Made by a program: the position numbers and the translations under genes
Notes under the pieces: model-generated
What the model was told of the DNA's origin: nothing
What the model saw: only the letters and a program-made list of their open reading frames with translations
The model's database searches: none
In this document: positions 21,326-34,953 of the stretch, one piece after another
Position numbering within the stretch: the first letter of the stretch is position 1
Layout: every line of letters begins with the position of its first letter
NCBI RefSeq assembly: GCF_963678635.1
Contig: NC_087071.1
Location: 28,925,325-28,989,324 of the forward strand
Direction: 5' to 3'
Source: Symsagittifera roscoffensis
Lineage: Eukaryota; Xenacoelomorpha; Acoela; Convolutidae
Length of the DNA: 64,000 bases

Positions 21326-21705
21326 CAGGGGCGGACTTTGGGGGATGCGGGCGGAAGCCACTTCTCTCAGGGATTTGACCCCCTGCCGACCCAAAGGGGG
21401 TCCTCCTTTGTACTTTTTTGAGACATCCATTTTTTAGCTGACAGGATCTAAATTTTTTCTAAAAATGACTTTGACGCCAATATTTTTAAAACTCGAAATT
21501 TTAATCAAAATTTTTCAAAAAAGCCTACAACGCCTTTTTTAGCCTGTTTCAAAAATTTTATTTATGGCGCAGATTATTTGACAAAAACAGGGTCTTTTTA
21601 GTGCTTTGGAAGAGCTCGTAAAATCAGTTTTTGTCAACGAAATTTTAGAAATTTTTTTGAAAATCCCCCATAGATTGAATCCTATAAATCCTAGATCCTT
21701 CCCTG
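21326..21705 (+). mobile_element. hAT-type MITE, diverged copy
   Basis: The left terminus is CAGGGGCGGACTTTGGGGG. Family landmarks present are GGGATTTGACCCCCTGCCGA, GGATCTAAATTTTTTCTAAA and AGTGCTTTGGAAGAGCTCG. The right end is TAGATCCTTCCCTG, a diverged ATCCGCCCCTG. The flanks TAACATTT and TAATATCG agree at five of eight positions, consistent with an old 8-bp target duplication. Same orientation as the copy at 8885. Confidence 0.75.
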
Positions 21706-23443
21706 TAATATCGGTTAACGAACATGCCAACTAATTTTAGCTAGCACTGGATAAAACTTTACGAGAGCTGACCAGCGTACTCTAATTTTCACATGACAGC
21801 TTGATTGCTTCAGAGGAGATTGTTTCAGAAACAGAAAAAGCAGGCACAGAAGTGCTTGCATCGGATGGTATCGGATGATTTTTCCGTTAATCGCAAATGT
21901 TCAAATTCTAAAGAGAAAAAAATTATTGTGGTGTGTGATTTAACACAATAACATAACCTGATTAGTTTTTAAATCCCGTCACCTTGATGAGAGCGACTTC
22001 GTTTTTACAGCACATTCGTTTTGCTTAAAGTAACTTTTCAAACCAAAAGCAGTGATGGCTAACTGAAAGAAAGAGTTCAAACATCATTCGACTTTTTTCG
22101 TTTTAGATGTGTCATCTTTTTCAACAAAAAATAATGTTTGCGCAGCTCTTTGGAGCTAAGTTTGCCACCAGATACTTAAAATTATCGTAACCAAAACATT
22201 TCTTTTTGCATATTTTCAAGTAAATTTTCAGCATGCAGCTTCGAAATTTTGTGAATAAGCTGTACGCACTAACTTTTTTTCTTGATTAATTCATTTTTCT
22301 CCACCAGTTGTTTACTTCATTTTTCGCCACCAAATTAAAAACGAACAGATGTTTTTTTTTCAACGATTTATTCATCTTGAAATTAACTACAGAAATTAAC
22401 CAGTTCAAAAGGTAATCGGTAATATTCAATGTTGTAGATTAAAATATTTGCCCCAACAGAAAATGGATAAAAGATTATGTTGAAGCTTTATTACAAAAAT
22501 CAAAAGAGCCCTAGGTTTTCGACTTTTAATGAAAATACTAGAAAATTTGTTGACTCAGAAGAATTATTTTGTTGACTTCTGAAATCGATCATCAAGAGAT
22601 GAAAAACTCCCAATAGCTGCATTAAAGTTTTCAACTTCGTACTTACTCAATTTCCCCAGAATATAATTCTTAAATTGAAAATTTAAGAATTATATCTTTT
22701 GAAGATGTTGTCAGGTAATTTTTTTAAAATTGATAATTGAAGCAACAAAGGAAAAACCATGAAAAAAAACGTAAGTATTACAGCTGCTGTTGTAATCAAT
22801 GAAAAGAATTCAGCACAAGTTATTAATTAACTTAAAACTGTAACTTGATTTCTCAAAGCTCGCAAGATTTTTTTCTGCTATTAATGTCAACAAATTTTCT
22901 GAGTAAAGGGAAACAAACTAAATAATGCCAAGAATCGTTAATTTTTTTCAATGCTTTTCCGTTTTCTGAACATTTTGACTCGATAAATCTTAACCTCAGT
23001 TTTCGTTACCAGCTTCCGACTTTCACTTACCGAAAATGAAATTAATTTAAACTAGGGGCTTTTTTGACAATTAAAATTAGCCAAATGGTCTGGTGAACCA
23101 ATCTTTTCAAATAGGGATTTTTAGTTTTTGCACAAATTGTTTTGCAGAAACATTTTTTCCCATGCGAGGATGCCAACAGCATTTTTTTTCTACGTGTCTC
23201 AATTTGTAATTTAATTATCGTAACAAGGAGAAATGTTGAGGTTTTTCTTTTTCGAAAACTTAATAATTTCCTATTGTGTGTACATCTGCCGAAGTATGAC
23301 GAGCTGATTATTCAATCAGATATAGAGTTGTAAAACTTTCGTGATATTTTAAATTGTGATCTACCAACCAAAAGACATAACTAATCTTTTGAGCTTTTTT
23401 CTAGTTCAAATATCCCCCTCCCCAGTGTTTTGATGGTGTTTTA
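21706..23443. other. Gene-free stretch with a small perfect hairpin
   Basis: No coding exon is convincing. A perfect 15-bp inverted repeat with a 5-nt loop (ATATAATTCTTAAAT, TGAAA, ATTTAAGAATTATAT) lies at 22661-22695. The rest is AT-rich. Confidence 0.4.
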
Positions 23444-23709
23444 AACAATCAAATTTGATGCATTAACTGGAAAAACATTGCAAATCCAATTTTGTCCGAG
23501 ACACAGCACGTTGAACTTGAACCAATCAAAATTGAGTTCTTTCCGTAATTCGCTGATTTCAAATGAAATCACAGTGTTTCCTGCATGAAGCAAAGGAAGC
23601 ATGAAGTTTGCCCTTGGATCACCTCCATAGATTTTGAGTTCACGTTGGTCTGATCCGAAACTGATTTCAAATATCACGTTCAAGCATAAGTCGACATCAA
23701 ATCGCACCT
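23444..23709 (-). CDS. Probable 3' terminal exon, unrecognised product
   Basis: On the minus strand a strong acceptor (catgcatttcag) ends just before 23709. The frame is then open for 88 codons to a TAA near 23444. It reads like alternating beta-strand sequence with a YGGDPRANFMLPL turn, then VISFEISELRKELNFDWF and FNVLCLGQNWIC. The regular pattern of hydrophobic strands suggests a small beta-sandwich domain; I cannot assign a family. Upstream exons would lie at higher coordinates, but none is clear. Confidence 0.4.
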
Positions 23710-24009
23710 GAAATGCATGAACCAGAAAATCGGATAATTTGCCATCTGATATACTTAACTGTAATTTTCTAGAAAAAAGTAGTGGTTTCTTTTTTAAGCA
23801 ACAGATTTGCATGTGAAGTCTTTAATCAAGGAATTTTGATATCAGGTTTTCATTATGAAAAAAAGTCGTTGTCAAAAACTGTTTGATGATTATATGGACC
23901 AAGATAGAATACACCCCTCTTCCTTTACTTGAGAGTGTTCAAGCCTGATACAGCTAGTGAATCGTAAAGGTGAGCTGCTCTAAAGCATAATGTTCGAATA
24001 TCAACCGAA

Positions 24010-24725
24010 ACAAAACTTGGCTCTTTTCCAGTTCCCCCCCCCCTTTCAAATTCAATTTTGAAAATTCTATTTAAATTTGTCATAATGCAATGAAATTTGG
24101 CGTGGTGAACAAATCGACAATTCTGAACAGATTTGTGCTTCATATTTTACAGCGTAACATCACGCGTTTAGCCGTAATAACACGTAAAACAAACATAAAA
24201 TTCGGTATTTTTGAAAGAGGGGAACTGGAAAAGAGCCCAAAACTTTTGATATATGCAGAAGGTTTAGATGCTTTGTTCGCCTTTTCTAATGAATACACTT
24301 TTTCTTCTAAAATTTGATGTTGATTCAGTTTACGATAGTTGGCGAGAGCTCACGTGAGAGATATGAGATGTAAGCGCTCACGTGTCGCTTTTTTACAGAT
24401 AACGTAGCAGAGGTCTAACCAGAATCGATTTGAATCGATTGAAAATTGATACAGCTTGACTCAAAAAAATAGTTTGAAAATCTAATTTCGGCTCTTTTCC
24501 TGTTCTCCTCTTGTTTTTTTTTGAAATTCAATGTAAAAATTTTTATTTAAAAATGATATTTCATGTTATAAATTGCATGAAAACGTTTCAGCGTGAACAA
24601 ATGAACAACTTTTTCAAACATTTATAACATGCAAACACCGAGTGAACAGTTTTTAAACAGCTTTAATTTGTAATTTTACAAAGGAGTGGCAAATTAGGAA
24701 AGAATCCAAAAATGGAGCGATTTTA
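24010..24725. repeat. Foldback repeats with GGCTCTTTTCCaGTTC arms
   Basis: GGCTCTTTTCCAGTTCCCC near 24019 is inverted near 24222 (GGGGAACTGGAAAAGAGCC), enclosing about 180 bp. A third arm, GGCTCTTTTCCTGTTCTCC, lies near 24489 and a weak partner near 24690. The enclosed parts share CATAATGCAATGAAATTTGGCG-like and GTGAACAAAT(C/G)ACAA phrases, so two related foldback units lie side by side. Between them are two CACGTG motifs 28 bp apart (24351 and 24379). Confidence 0.5.
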
Positions 24726-27042
24726 AATTGGTTCGAAACCAATTTAATATCTCTAGAAACTGATTTGAATCGATTTAAACCATAACATACTTATTTTAAA
24801 CCATTTTTCTTTAGCTGTAATATACAATTTCTATACAGAACACTTTCAGCATCTCTAGACTATCAAACAATAAAGGAAAGTAGAAAGAAAAGTTCACTTA
24901 TTCAGTTTTCTTACTCATACCACCTATTGACCTGACTAACAAGTTCCACGTATTCGGCATTGCACTTGAAACTTGTTGATAACAACCCAGGGGATGAACA
25001 GGGTCGGTCACACAAACATCGATTGGAGTTTCCCTATCTGCAGCATGAATAAACTCCTATCTGTATCATGAAATGTTTGCGATATTCGAGTAATTGTATA
25101 GAAAATACTCAAAGGTAGTGTTGTGCAGTTTAACGGGTTGACGGCGTTTGAGTTAAAACTTAGACGGTGTTTGGCTCAGTAAGTATCAACAAGTTGATTA
25201 TGGAGTGACACGGGTAACTTTGCACCGACAATAAAAACCATTCATTTTTTATTCCAAAATAACCTACTCGGCGGATTTATTGACGTTACGATAACTTTCG
25301 GATAGATTTAGAGGGCGTCGTATAAATTTAGTCAAAGTACCTTTAACCACTCGGAAAAACCTGAGGTCGCCGGAGCTCAAAGTAAACTTTAAGACTGAAT
25401 TTTCGAATTGATATAGATTAGACTGAAGTTTTCAAGCGTTCCGGTCATTGACGCTACGTTTTGTAAAAAACACATTTGGGAATTTTTGCGTTTTTTGCGT
25501 TTTTGATAGCTAGACTTTTACCAGGTTCAAAAGAATTGGGTCCAAAGTCTTGGCCCAAATCTTCACAAAAAATTGTAACGCTCGCTTTTCTTGTAGGTCA
25601 CAATATTCAGAAAAACCATATTTACATATTGATGATAACAATTTACCAAAAAAGTGGTTCAGTACCTGCAACTGTGTTTTGCCATTATGAGAACTTTGGT
25701 AAATATATATAACATCGACAATTTGCATATGGATAGGTGATATACAGTTCAAAGTTGGGACTTTGTGCGAAAAACCATTTATTCGTAGATGTTTTTGACT
25801 TATCCGCAGTCCCACGAGACTAATCCCTCCTTGAACCAGAGCGTGATTTTCTTGGCTGCACTGTCTGCGGAGTCACTACCAATGATGGTGGTTAGCTGTT
25901 ACGTTGAATTCATTTCGTTGATTTGAGTTTTTTGATCGGAACGAATTCTTCCCGAGTCAGGTTACTGCTACGGTTGATTTCCCGGATCGCGGCACAAAAA
26001 TATGCTGCCTCACGCTTTGTCAGGTTGATTTAAAACTGGGCTTCAAAAATTTTTTTGACAATCAATATGCCGGGTAACGTACGTCTCCGAATTACCAGAA
26101 ATTAAACAAAACTTTTGCATTTTTCGGTATTACTTCAATCTATAATTTCGATAATCCAACAGCTTTTTTACAGCACTGATACTCAAAAAGCGCGTAAGTG
26201 CATTCACAATTTTAGCACATCATGGTTTGACAGACCAAAAGTTGTCAATCAAGGTCGGCTAAGGGGGTTCAAACACAATTACTGTGTGTAAACTTATGTC
26301 CCGTTAAGTTCGGCGCATATTTGAGTTTGAGAAAGGAAAGGACCTAGGTAGGATTCCAACCTTCGACGAACCCGCCGAGACGCACCGTGTATACTCTCGG
26401 CTACTGCTCCTCTAATATATGCAACCATAGTTCAAACTTGTAGTTACATTTGCTTAGCAACATTTGAGATATTTTAGGACTAGAAAGCTAGTTATTGGTT
26501 TCCTATTCGAATCATATTTTTCATAAGAACTCATTTTGTAAAAAAATCTCTCTCGGAATAAACTGTTTTTTTTAAAAAACTGTGTCGAATAAAAACAACG
26601 TTTGGTCTGCAATTTTTTCTAAATCAGTTTTCGGGTTGAAATTTGAAATTTATACTTTTTCTCTAAAATACCTTAGTCGTCAGTACAAAAAATTATGAGT
26701 TTTTCTCTTGAAAGTTTAAGTATTGTATGCTTTGAAAGCAGGTTCCTGATTTCTGCTTTATGTAATATCTTTAAAAAGAGTTTGTACTCAAAAAGTTTTA
26801 ATAGTAAAATTATGACTAAGTGATAACTGTGTATCAATTTAACGATCAATCTAATTTTTAGGGCAAACCTATGCCTTTAAAATTTCTCTTTAAGACCACT
26901 AAGCTATATATAATCTCATATTATTCATCAAATGCTGGAAACAAAAAATTGCAATTCTATCAATTCCATATGATTGCCTTAATTCGCGATCTTTTCTGTT
27001 AGATAATATCTAAAATTATAGTTTTTGTAAAACAAATTTCAG
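24726..27042. other. Mostly gene-free; short coding-like fragment and tRNA-like piece
   Basis: On the minus strand about 26020-25915 a frame reads LTKREAAYFCAAIREINRSS then LTREEFVPIKKL before a stop. It is low in AT and looks coding, but is too short to identify. On the minus strand about 26412-26340 there is a tRNA-like stretch with AGCCGAGAG (A-box-like) and GGTTGGAATCC (one base off the B box), suggesting a SINE head. The remainder has no feature I can name. Confidence 0.3.
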
Positions 27043-27305
27043 CAAACACTTTTATTTGCTCAAGTTCTCTATATTTTGTAACAAGCTTCAGACTAGTGTT
27101 TCTCTTTTACTTCAACTTAAGTCTGGCTCGATTTCTGCTCAACCTGCCATCATCCAATTGAGCCAATTGAGTAAGAGACTTTACCGTAAGAAATCAGTTA
27201 AAGTAGAAATTTATGTTTTGAGTGACCGCCTTCATAGCAAAAGCAAAGTTTCTTTTCTAAGAGGGAACAATAACATCAGAAAAACCTTCTCTGAACCAAA
27301 TAAGA
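27043..27305 (+). CDS. Possible internal exon, unrecognised product
   Basis: An acceptor (acaaatttcag) ends at 27042 and a donor (aataaga/GTAAGTG) follows 27305. The frame from 27044 is open throughout, 87 codons: Leu/Ser/Gln-rich first (LLLQLKSGS; AIIQLSQLSKRL), then basic (YRKKSVKVEIYVL). No domain is recognised. The splice sites are strong but isolated, and no partner exon is evident. Confidence 0.35.
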
Positions 27306-28077
27306 GTAAGTGATTGTTCTGACTTTAACTTTTATTTTTGAAGCAATTGTTCAGACCAGAAAAAAAAACTTTTTTATCTTGACCTGTTTTATGCCAATTT
27401 GTCAAAAGAAAAACAAAAGAAAAATTAGTTTTCTTAGAGCATAAGCAACCAAAACAAATCTTCTACACTACATACTTCATGAATCTACTCAAATGCTCTG
27501 CTTGAGAAATGAATTGTTTTTTGAGCAAAAAACTTCAATTACTCGATGTCTTTTGAATAAATATTACACGTAACAAGAACTTGCATGCGTGTCAACTAAT
27601 TTGCTTATACTTTGCTTTCCATTATAAATCTAATCCGACAGAGTTCACACAAGACTGCTACAAGTACATCTCACCTATATTAAGATTTTTTAAATCGGTT
27701 TCCATTAAGGTTTTGACGACAGTTTGAACTCGGTTGTTGCTTGCGTTGCTTCCTCCGTCAGTTTTATCCTTTGAACAAAAGTAGCTGTTGTAGTTGTAGC
27801 TGTTACAGCAAAAATTTAAGCTGTAGTTGTAATTCTAGCTGCAGTAATAGCAAAAATTGCAGTTGTTTGCAGAATCTTTCTGTATATGCCAATTATCCCC
27901 TTTTAGTTTTTTATGATGACTTTCTAAACAATTTTGTTCTCGTTAAGCGCGTCAGTTTTTTTTGGAAGCTGCTCACCGTGTTTCCGAAAACCTTGTAAAA
28001 TACAGTTTTGACATAATGGGAATCTTCTTTTTGATATGAGTATTCCGTTCCTTGCTGCTGTATGTATGAAAACTACA
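27306..28077. other. Gene-free stretch with a TGTAGTTG-type simple repeat
   Basis: 27782-27870 is a degenerate repeat of GTAGTTGTAGCTGTTrCAGCAAAAATT-like phrases; the Cys/Ser-rich frame through it is a by-product. Nothing else is visible. Confidence 0.4.
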
Positions 28078-30473
28078 ATTCAGTCAGTTCAAGACTCCAC
28101 TGGTTTCACGACGTTTTATTGCATTTTGACGTGTATAACATTTGTTACAATCAGGACATGCAAATCTTTTGTTTCTTTCTTTTGGCGAAATCTCAAAAAA
28201 TAAAAAAGAACTGGGATAGTTTAGGAAATGGGATATTTAGATAAGTTCTATAAATTTCAAAAAAACCGTTTCGCAAATATAATGACTAATTGTTTTCCCT
28301 GTGAAAGAAAGCCATACTTTTTCTTGTAGCCAACCAATCAGAATTGCGCTAAACATGTCATTGAAGTTTTAACAGTTTTGCTATCAGCTAACCAGAACAT
28401 AGCCTTACCTATAATGGGATTTTCATCTATTTTTATGTGAGCCACTTATAATCTAGCTGGATTTTCAGTTGAAACTTTATTCAATTCGAAATCAATCAAT
28501 CAGAATATAGCGTTCTTTTTTTTGGAAATGCCCAATTGAGTAATTGAGAATGCATTTGAAAAAAAATTCAAACCAAAATAGAGTACCAGCTTTGTTGAAG
28601 AAAACGACCGTCTTGTTTTTATGAGTTTTATTTTACCAATCAAAATTTCAAATTATGGAAAAAAAAACAAGAAAAGCAATCAATGAAACAAAAAAAAAGT
28701 AAAAAGGAAAAAGTTTTAAATCATAATTTTATTGTTTGTAATTTTGGAGCGAATTTGTTGAGTAAATTTGTCATCAAATACTGTAAAATGAACTGATATT
28801 TGGATTTAATTAACAGTAAGTTTGAATTAGATTGTATGCTTTGCAAGATTTTGTAATAATAATCAAAGTTCTAGGTTTTAGGATACACTGCAGAACGAAA
28901 ACTATTTTGAGCAATTAATAATATAAAATCAAAACACTAAAAACTCATTGCAGAACAGAAAAGTTAGTAGTTATTAGTTCACATTGAACATTGAGTCTCC
29001 CAAATTAGATAACTAAACTCAAATGGTTTTTTATCATAGGATTTCTCTATTAGCTTGAGATTTTCAATGAAAAACTAATTTTTGGTTCTTACTAGTTGAA
29101 GCTTGGCACTAAGTCAAAAACTTTAGTATTCAAAACCGAAACAAAATTAGATTCATCAAAAATATTTATTTCTTGTAAACCTTTACTGAATCGAATAACT
29201 CTTGCTTCTAATCGATTTTATTTTGACGTTTCATAGACATTGTCATGCTGAAAACCTGAAAAATTTTGAAATTTTTTTTCATTGGAAACGCTTTTCAAGA
29301 TTGTTTACAAACAAAACCGATAAAAATTCAGTCAGTTCAAGACTCCACTGGTCTTACGACGTTTTATTGCAATTTGACATGTATAACATTTGTTACAATC
29401 AGGACATGCAAATCTTTCGTTTCTTTTCTTTGGCGAAATCTCAAAAAGTAATGAAGAACTGGGATAATTTAGGAAATGGGATATTTAGATATCCCCAAGT
29501 TTTTTTGTGAGAGATATTCACTATTTTTGAAATGTTTTAAAAGTTCTATGAATTTCAAAAAAAAAACAGTTACGCAAATATAATGACTAATTCTTTTCCC
29601 TGTGAAAGAAAGCCATACTTTTTCTTGTAGCCAACCAATCAGAATTGCGCTAAACATGTCATTGAAGTTTTAACCGTTTCGCTATCAGCTAACCAGAACT
29701 GAGCCTTACCTATAATGGGATTTTCATCTATTTTATGTGAGCCACTTATAATCTAGCTGGATTTTGAGTTGAAACTTTATTCAATTCGAAACCAATCAAT
29801 CAGAATATAGCGTTCTTTGTTTGGAAATGCCCAATTGAGTAATTGAGAATGCATTTGAAAAAAAAATCATAATTTATTGTTTGTAATTTGGAGCAAATTT
29901 GTTAGGTAACTTTGTCATCAAATACTGTAAAATGAACTGATATTTGGATTTAATTAACAGTCAGTTTCAATTAGATTGTATGCTTTGCAAGATTTGGTAA
30001 TAATAGTCAAAGTTCTAGGTTTTAGGATACACTGCAGAAAGAAAACAATTTTGAACAATTAATAATATAAAATCAAAACACTAAAAACCCATTGCAGAAC
30101 AGAAAAGTTATTAGATATTAGTTCAAATTGAACATTGAGTCTACCAAATTAGATAACTAAACTCAAGTGGTTTTTTATCATAGGATTTCTCTATTAGCTG
30201 GAGATTTTCAATGAAAAACTAATTTTTGTTTCTTACTAGTTGAAGCTTGGCACTAAGTCAAAAATTTTAGTGTTCAAAACCGAAACGAATTTAGATTCTT
30301 CAAAAATGTTTATTTCTTGTAAACCTTTATTGAATTGAATAACTCTTGCTTCTAATCGTTTTTATTTTGAGTTTTTATTGACATTGTCATGCTAAACTCT
30401 GAAAAATTTTGATTTTTTTTTCTGCTGGAAACGCTTTTTAAGATTGTTTACAACCAAAACCGATAAAAGTTTT
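28078..30473 (+). repeat. Tandem duplication, two units of about 1.15-1.25 kb
   Basis: Unit A (28078-29328) and unit B (29329-30473) run in parallel. Both begin TTCAGTCAGTTCAAGACTCCACTGGT and contain ACATGCAAATCTTT, AGAAAGCCATACTTTTTCTTG, CACTGCAGAA and AGTTGAAGCTTGGCACTAAG. Both end near AAGATTGTTTACAAnCAAAACCGATAAAA. Unit A has about 100 extra bases near 28565-28715 and unit B has about 50 extra near 29490. Scattered point differences show that the duplication is not recent. No gene is convincing in either unit. Confidence 0.85.
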
Positions 30474-32651
30474 CCAAAAAAAGAAAAACTTGCTTCTGAC
30501 TGATCAAAATTTCATTTATAGTGAGATTGCCAATATAAAAAACTTGACTGTAATTGGTTGAAAACAACATGAATGAAATTTTCAAAATAGGTTAGGTATA
30601 ATTCTATTCGAGTGTTATCAAAACTTTTAAGTACAGCTCAATACTGACTGGTTTTTTTCTTCCAGTTTCGTCAAATACGTTGGAATCCATTCTAATTTTT
30701 CTTGACGTTCAAAGCAGTTAGTCATCGTAATTTCAATTGTATTTTTTTTTAAGTTTTCGGGCCATGTCAATGTTAATGTAATTCTCTCCAACACTACTCA
30801 TTCTCATTGCCGAAGTTATCAAATGCACTCTGAACATCTTCAAACAAAGCATATTGAGAAAAAACTTATGAAAGTATTCAGGAGAATATCGGTTTTTGTC
30901 AAACATCAAAAATTTGCAAGATGTCATCGAAATCAAAAAATGGACAAAACTTACGAAAAAAGATTTTAATCAGTACTCTTTTGAAAAATTGATTTTGGTG
31001 TTTTTGTTTTCAAAAAATGTAACTGTTAGAAAAACCAGCGCACGCAACATTAGCCTTTAAATTGTCGTGAAATTCTCAACGGAAACTTTGATCACAGAAA
31101 CAACTGTAGACGAAGCAGACTTATGAGAACGCTTGTATGTTTTTCTTCTATAAACAATTGATACATTTTTCCCCCAAGTTTGTCTGTTTAGTATTGAACT
31201 TCACATGGAAAGAATTTTTCTGGAAGATATATGACGAAGCATAGATCAGGTTTCTGCTTTCAAGGCATACATTTCTAAAAGTTCAAGAAAAAAAAACAAG
31301 TTCTTTTAAAGCTTTAGGAATTAGTGTGTTTTCTAAGCAGATAATTGGATGCTTAAGCTCTAAAGTTTTTTCTTTTTCTAATTGTTTTCATTGTTTTCAG
31401 ATTTATATGAGGAAAATGATATATAGAAGATAAAAACTAATGCCAATAATTGAAACTGATAGAAAAAAAATTGTTTCCATCATTTGATGAATTAAATTAA
31501 ATAGTAAAGAGATTGAAAGAATCAAAGAGATTTTTGTATGACATGAATCTGCCTTCGAATTTGAAATGATGGGCTAGTTATTGAAATTTTTTCAGTGTTT
31601 AGTATTTTTTTGTGTGTCGATTTCCACATGTAAGAAATTTATCCTGGAGGATAACAGATGAACCAGAAACCAGAAAACTGCGTTCAGGACCTTTTTATAC
31701 AAAAAAATAAAAAACATTCGAAAATGGAAATAGAAAAAATAATGCAAATAATGGAAGTTTAAAATGGAAGTCTAGAAAAAATGGAAGTTTTGCTAGACTC
31801 CGGCAATCATATCAAAAACGATAGAAATGAAATTTTTTCGTGAATTGATACATTTCTTCGACTAAATAACTTTTAGAGAAGATTTTTACGACAAAAGATT
31901 TCTTTTGAAAAATAATAATCGAATTTGAAGAAAAAAATCTTTTTTCAATGCATACACTATCTGTACTTTCAAGAAAAAAAACGCTTTAGATTTTTTTATC
32001 GCAGAATGAATTATGATTAAAACATTTCACCATGATTAAAATTAAAATATATTGGTTAATTGTTATATTTTTTGAAAATAGGGTTTTTTTTATATTTGAA
32101 TTTCTTAGAGTTGAAATTTAAAAACGGCTTTCAAGACTTACTTTCATGTTTTTAAATAAAAGTAAAAAAAAGTGAGAATCTATTAGATTTATTGGACTTA
32201 AATGAAAATTATAGTAATTTCAGCTGAATCAAATTTTTAGGTTTTCAAGTTGAACCAATGATATCGTATTTGATTTCAATGAATTCAATTAAAGACAAAT
32301 TTTTGTTGCGTTTGGATTCAATTTTGATTCATTTCGAAATTGCGGCTGAACTATCAAGTTTTTATTGCTTGATTAAAATAGCCTAAGATGTATAAAATGT
32401 TTGAAGGATAAACTTTATACATCATTTTTCATGAATTTTTTCAACAGAAATTCTTTTAAAAGACTGAGCAAGTTTTAAGAATTGTGTTTCTTTGCGCACT
32501 TCTGCCTAAATTTAAGTGAAGAAACTCTCAAAAAAATGTTGTAGAAATCATTTAGCAGGGTTTTGAGATAACTATCAATAGTTTAGGCTAAATTTATATT
32601 AACAATTACCTAGATGTATTCAAATTTAAATCACTTGAACTAAGCTCCAAT

Positions 32652-32700
<49 letters not shown>

Positions 32701-34953
32701 AAAATTTTTTCGATTAAACTCAAGGATAAAGTAAATTTTAGACTGTTTTGCTGCTAGTCGCCAAAATTCAATTTTTGCTTAAAAAATTTAAAATAGCTAA
32801 TGAATGAAAAAAAATGTCTTCTGAATGTAGGCTTCCCTGAATTGTATGTGAAATTTTGCCAGCAAATTGTTCGTTCACTTGATACAATTTTTACCCTGAA
32901 TTCCTTAGTTCTGACTAAGTTTCAATTGGATGTTGGTTCAACTAGAAAATTTTAAATACAAACTACAGCAGGAATATACCTAAAATTTCTCCAAGGTTTT
33001 TTGATAATTTGTGTTTTAAAAGCAAAAGAGAGAAAATGGACTAAGTTGAAAGGCTTTGGGATTAAGTTTCACCCGTATTCTAATACACTTTTCTTAAACC
33101 CAATTTTTAGGTTTTACAGCAGAGTAAATCATATCAATGATCTCAAATTTAGCATAATTTTTGCTTAGAAAATCCGAGAAGTGGTAATTTTTTTGTATTA
33201 AGTTTAGGTATATCAATGACAAAAAGACGAGAAAGAGTGAATTATGCAATTTCTCAAAAACTATCAATAAATACTTCTAAAATTCATCATTTGAATTGAA
33301 ATTTTTCTCTATGTCTAACATTAGCTGGACAAAAGAACTGTTTAAACCATATAAGAAAAGTATAATTTGAAAAAAACTTGCTTAGAGACTGAATCTGAAA
33401 TGACAAAATTTCAATTCAGCTTCTCAGAATATGTTTTGTTTGCGATGTTTCAGCATAATTTCAGCTAATACGAGCTCTGCTTCGGATTTTCAAAACACCA
33501 TTTATCACACTTCCTAGCCCAAATTAGAACAAATTGAAATCCAAACGTAAAAAAGAAAAAAAAACATTTTATTCAAAAACTTGTTGATTGTTTAATTATG
33601 ATTTCAAATATAATGCAAAATGGGTTTGAAATTACTCTCTACGCGTAATTCAACATTGATCTTTTAGAACTACATGGGCAACACTAAAATAATCAAAACA
33701 GGTGATTTCAATTTGATCATTTGAGATTTTTGAAGAAAAAAGCGTACCATCTGAAACTCACCATAAGAAACTCATCCCTCAAAGTTTATACTGTCACCTT
33801 GAGTGATCGATTTTCTATTCTAATTTTCAGAATCTTTGTTCTATAGAGTCTCATATGTTGATGTATTGGCAGAAAACGTACCATCTGAAACTCCGAAACC
33901 TGTATCGATCTTAAAACAATGGGAGATCTATTCCCTATGTTTAAACTTAGGGTGTGGTCCCAGAAATCCATAGCCTATCCTAATACATGGCGGTTCAATA
34001 GCATCCACCCTCCTACTGATGATTCATTGTTGTCATTTTTTTGATAGATTCGGATTATCGAATAAGTTGGAACCGAAAGAGTTGAGATACTTGATAATGT
34101 CGAAGAAAGAACTCTGACAGCTTCTACGATAAACTGCGGCGCCAAGTACTGCAAAAAAAAACTTTTTTATGTGTCAATGTTTTTTCTTGTCTTCTTTTTT
34201 TTCGGAGCGGCAGCTATCGACTGACAATAACGCGAATTCTCCCCTATAAGGTAAAAGTGTTGATTCAAGGAACAAGAACCAACTCCTAGCATTAAACCAT
34301 TCAGGAAAACAGCCAGGTAAAACAATTCAAAATACTACAATCTGCCGATTTCAGAGAAGAAAAACTGTTCCTGAAAAGGTTAGGTGCCCCCAGATATAAT
34401 CGCTTTTAACTGATGGGAACAAAATTGAAGCTGGTTGTCTGCATAGAAAAGAAATTTTCCATAAAAGTTATGTAATACACTAATTTCTGGGGTAAAAAAT
34501 TAAACAATTGAACTTAAGTGACCATAGATTATCAAGTAACATAATTGTTTTTGTTATGAGCTCGAAATAAAAAAGAATTTGAAAAAAATTGAATGCGGTT
34601 GTTTCATAAGCTTCCGTTATAAAACCATTTCGCCTCGTTAACGGAAGCGAAATAAAACCATTTCGTCTCGTTTTTTCTTGTTTCATATTTTCGCACATAG
34701 CAAACACAAAACGCTGTTTTACTCAGCTAATTCATAAGAAGTTTTCATCCAGAATTGTTTTCATCCAGAATTGTTAAAATCAAGCACACTTTATCCTTAA
34801 AATTCATTTAACTATAATGTGAGATAAACTTGATGGAAAATGAGGTTAATTGTGAGCTGGTAGCTAACTCTCCACAAAGACAGCAAAAAATAAAACCTGT
34901 TTGGTTCCTCACAGAGCTGCACCAAAACATCTCAGCAGAAACATTAGCAAAAC
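30474..34953. other. Gene desert with a (CT)n microsatellite
   Basis: No supported gene. There is an uninterrupted (TC)n tract of about 18 dinucleotides at 32656-32692. The phrase AACGTACCATCTGAAACTC occurs at about 33743 and 33875. 33960-34260 is somewhat richer in GC but broken in all frames. The rest is AT-rich with A and T runs. Confidence 0.5.

Noticed and set aside
27741-27998. Cys/Ser-rich peptide resembling a small disulphide-rich protein
   Set aside because: The cysteines come from a degenerate TGTAGTTG simple repeat; there is no signal peptide or supporting splice site.
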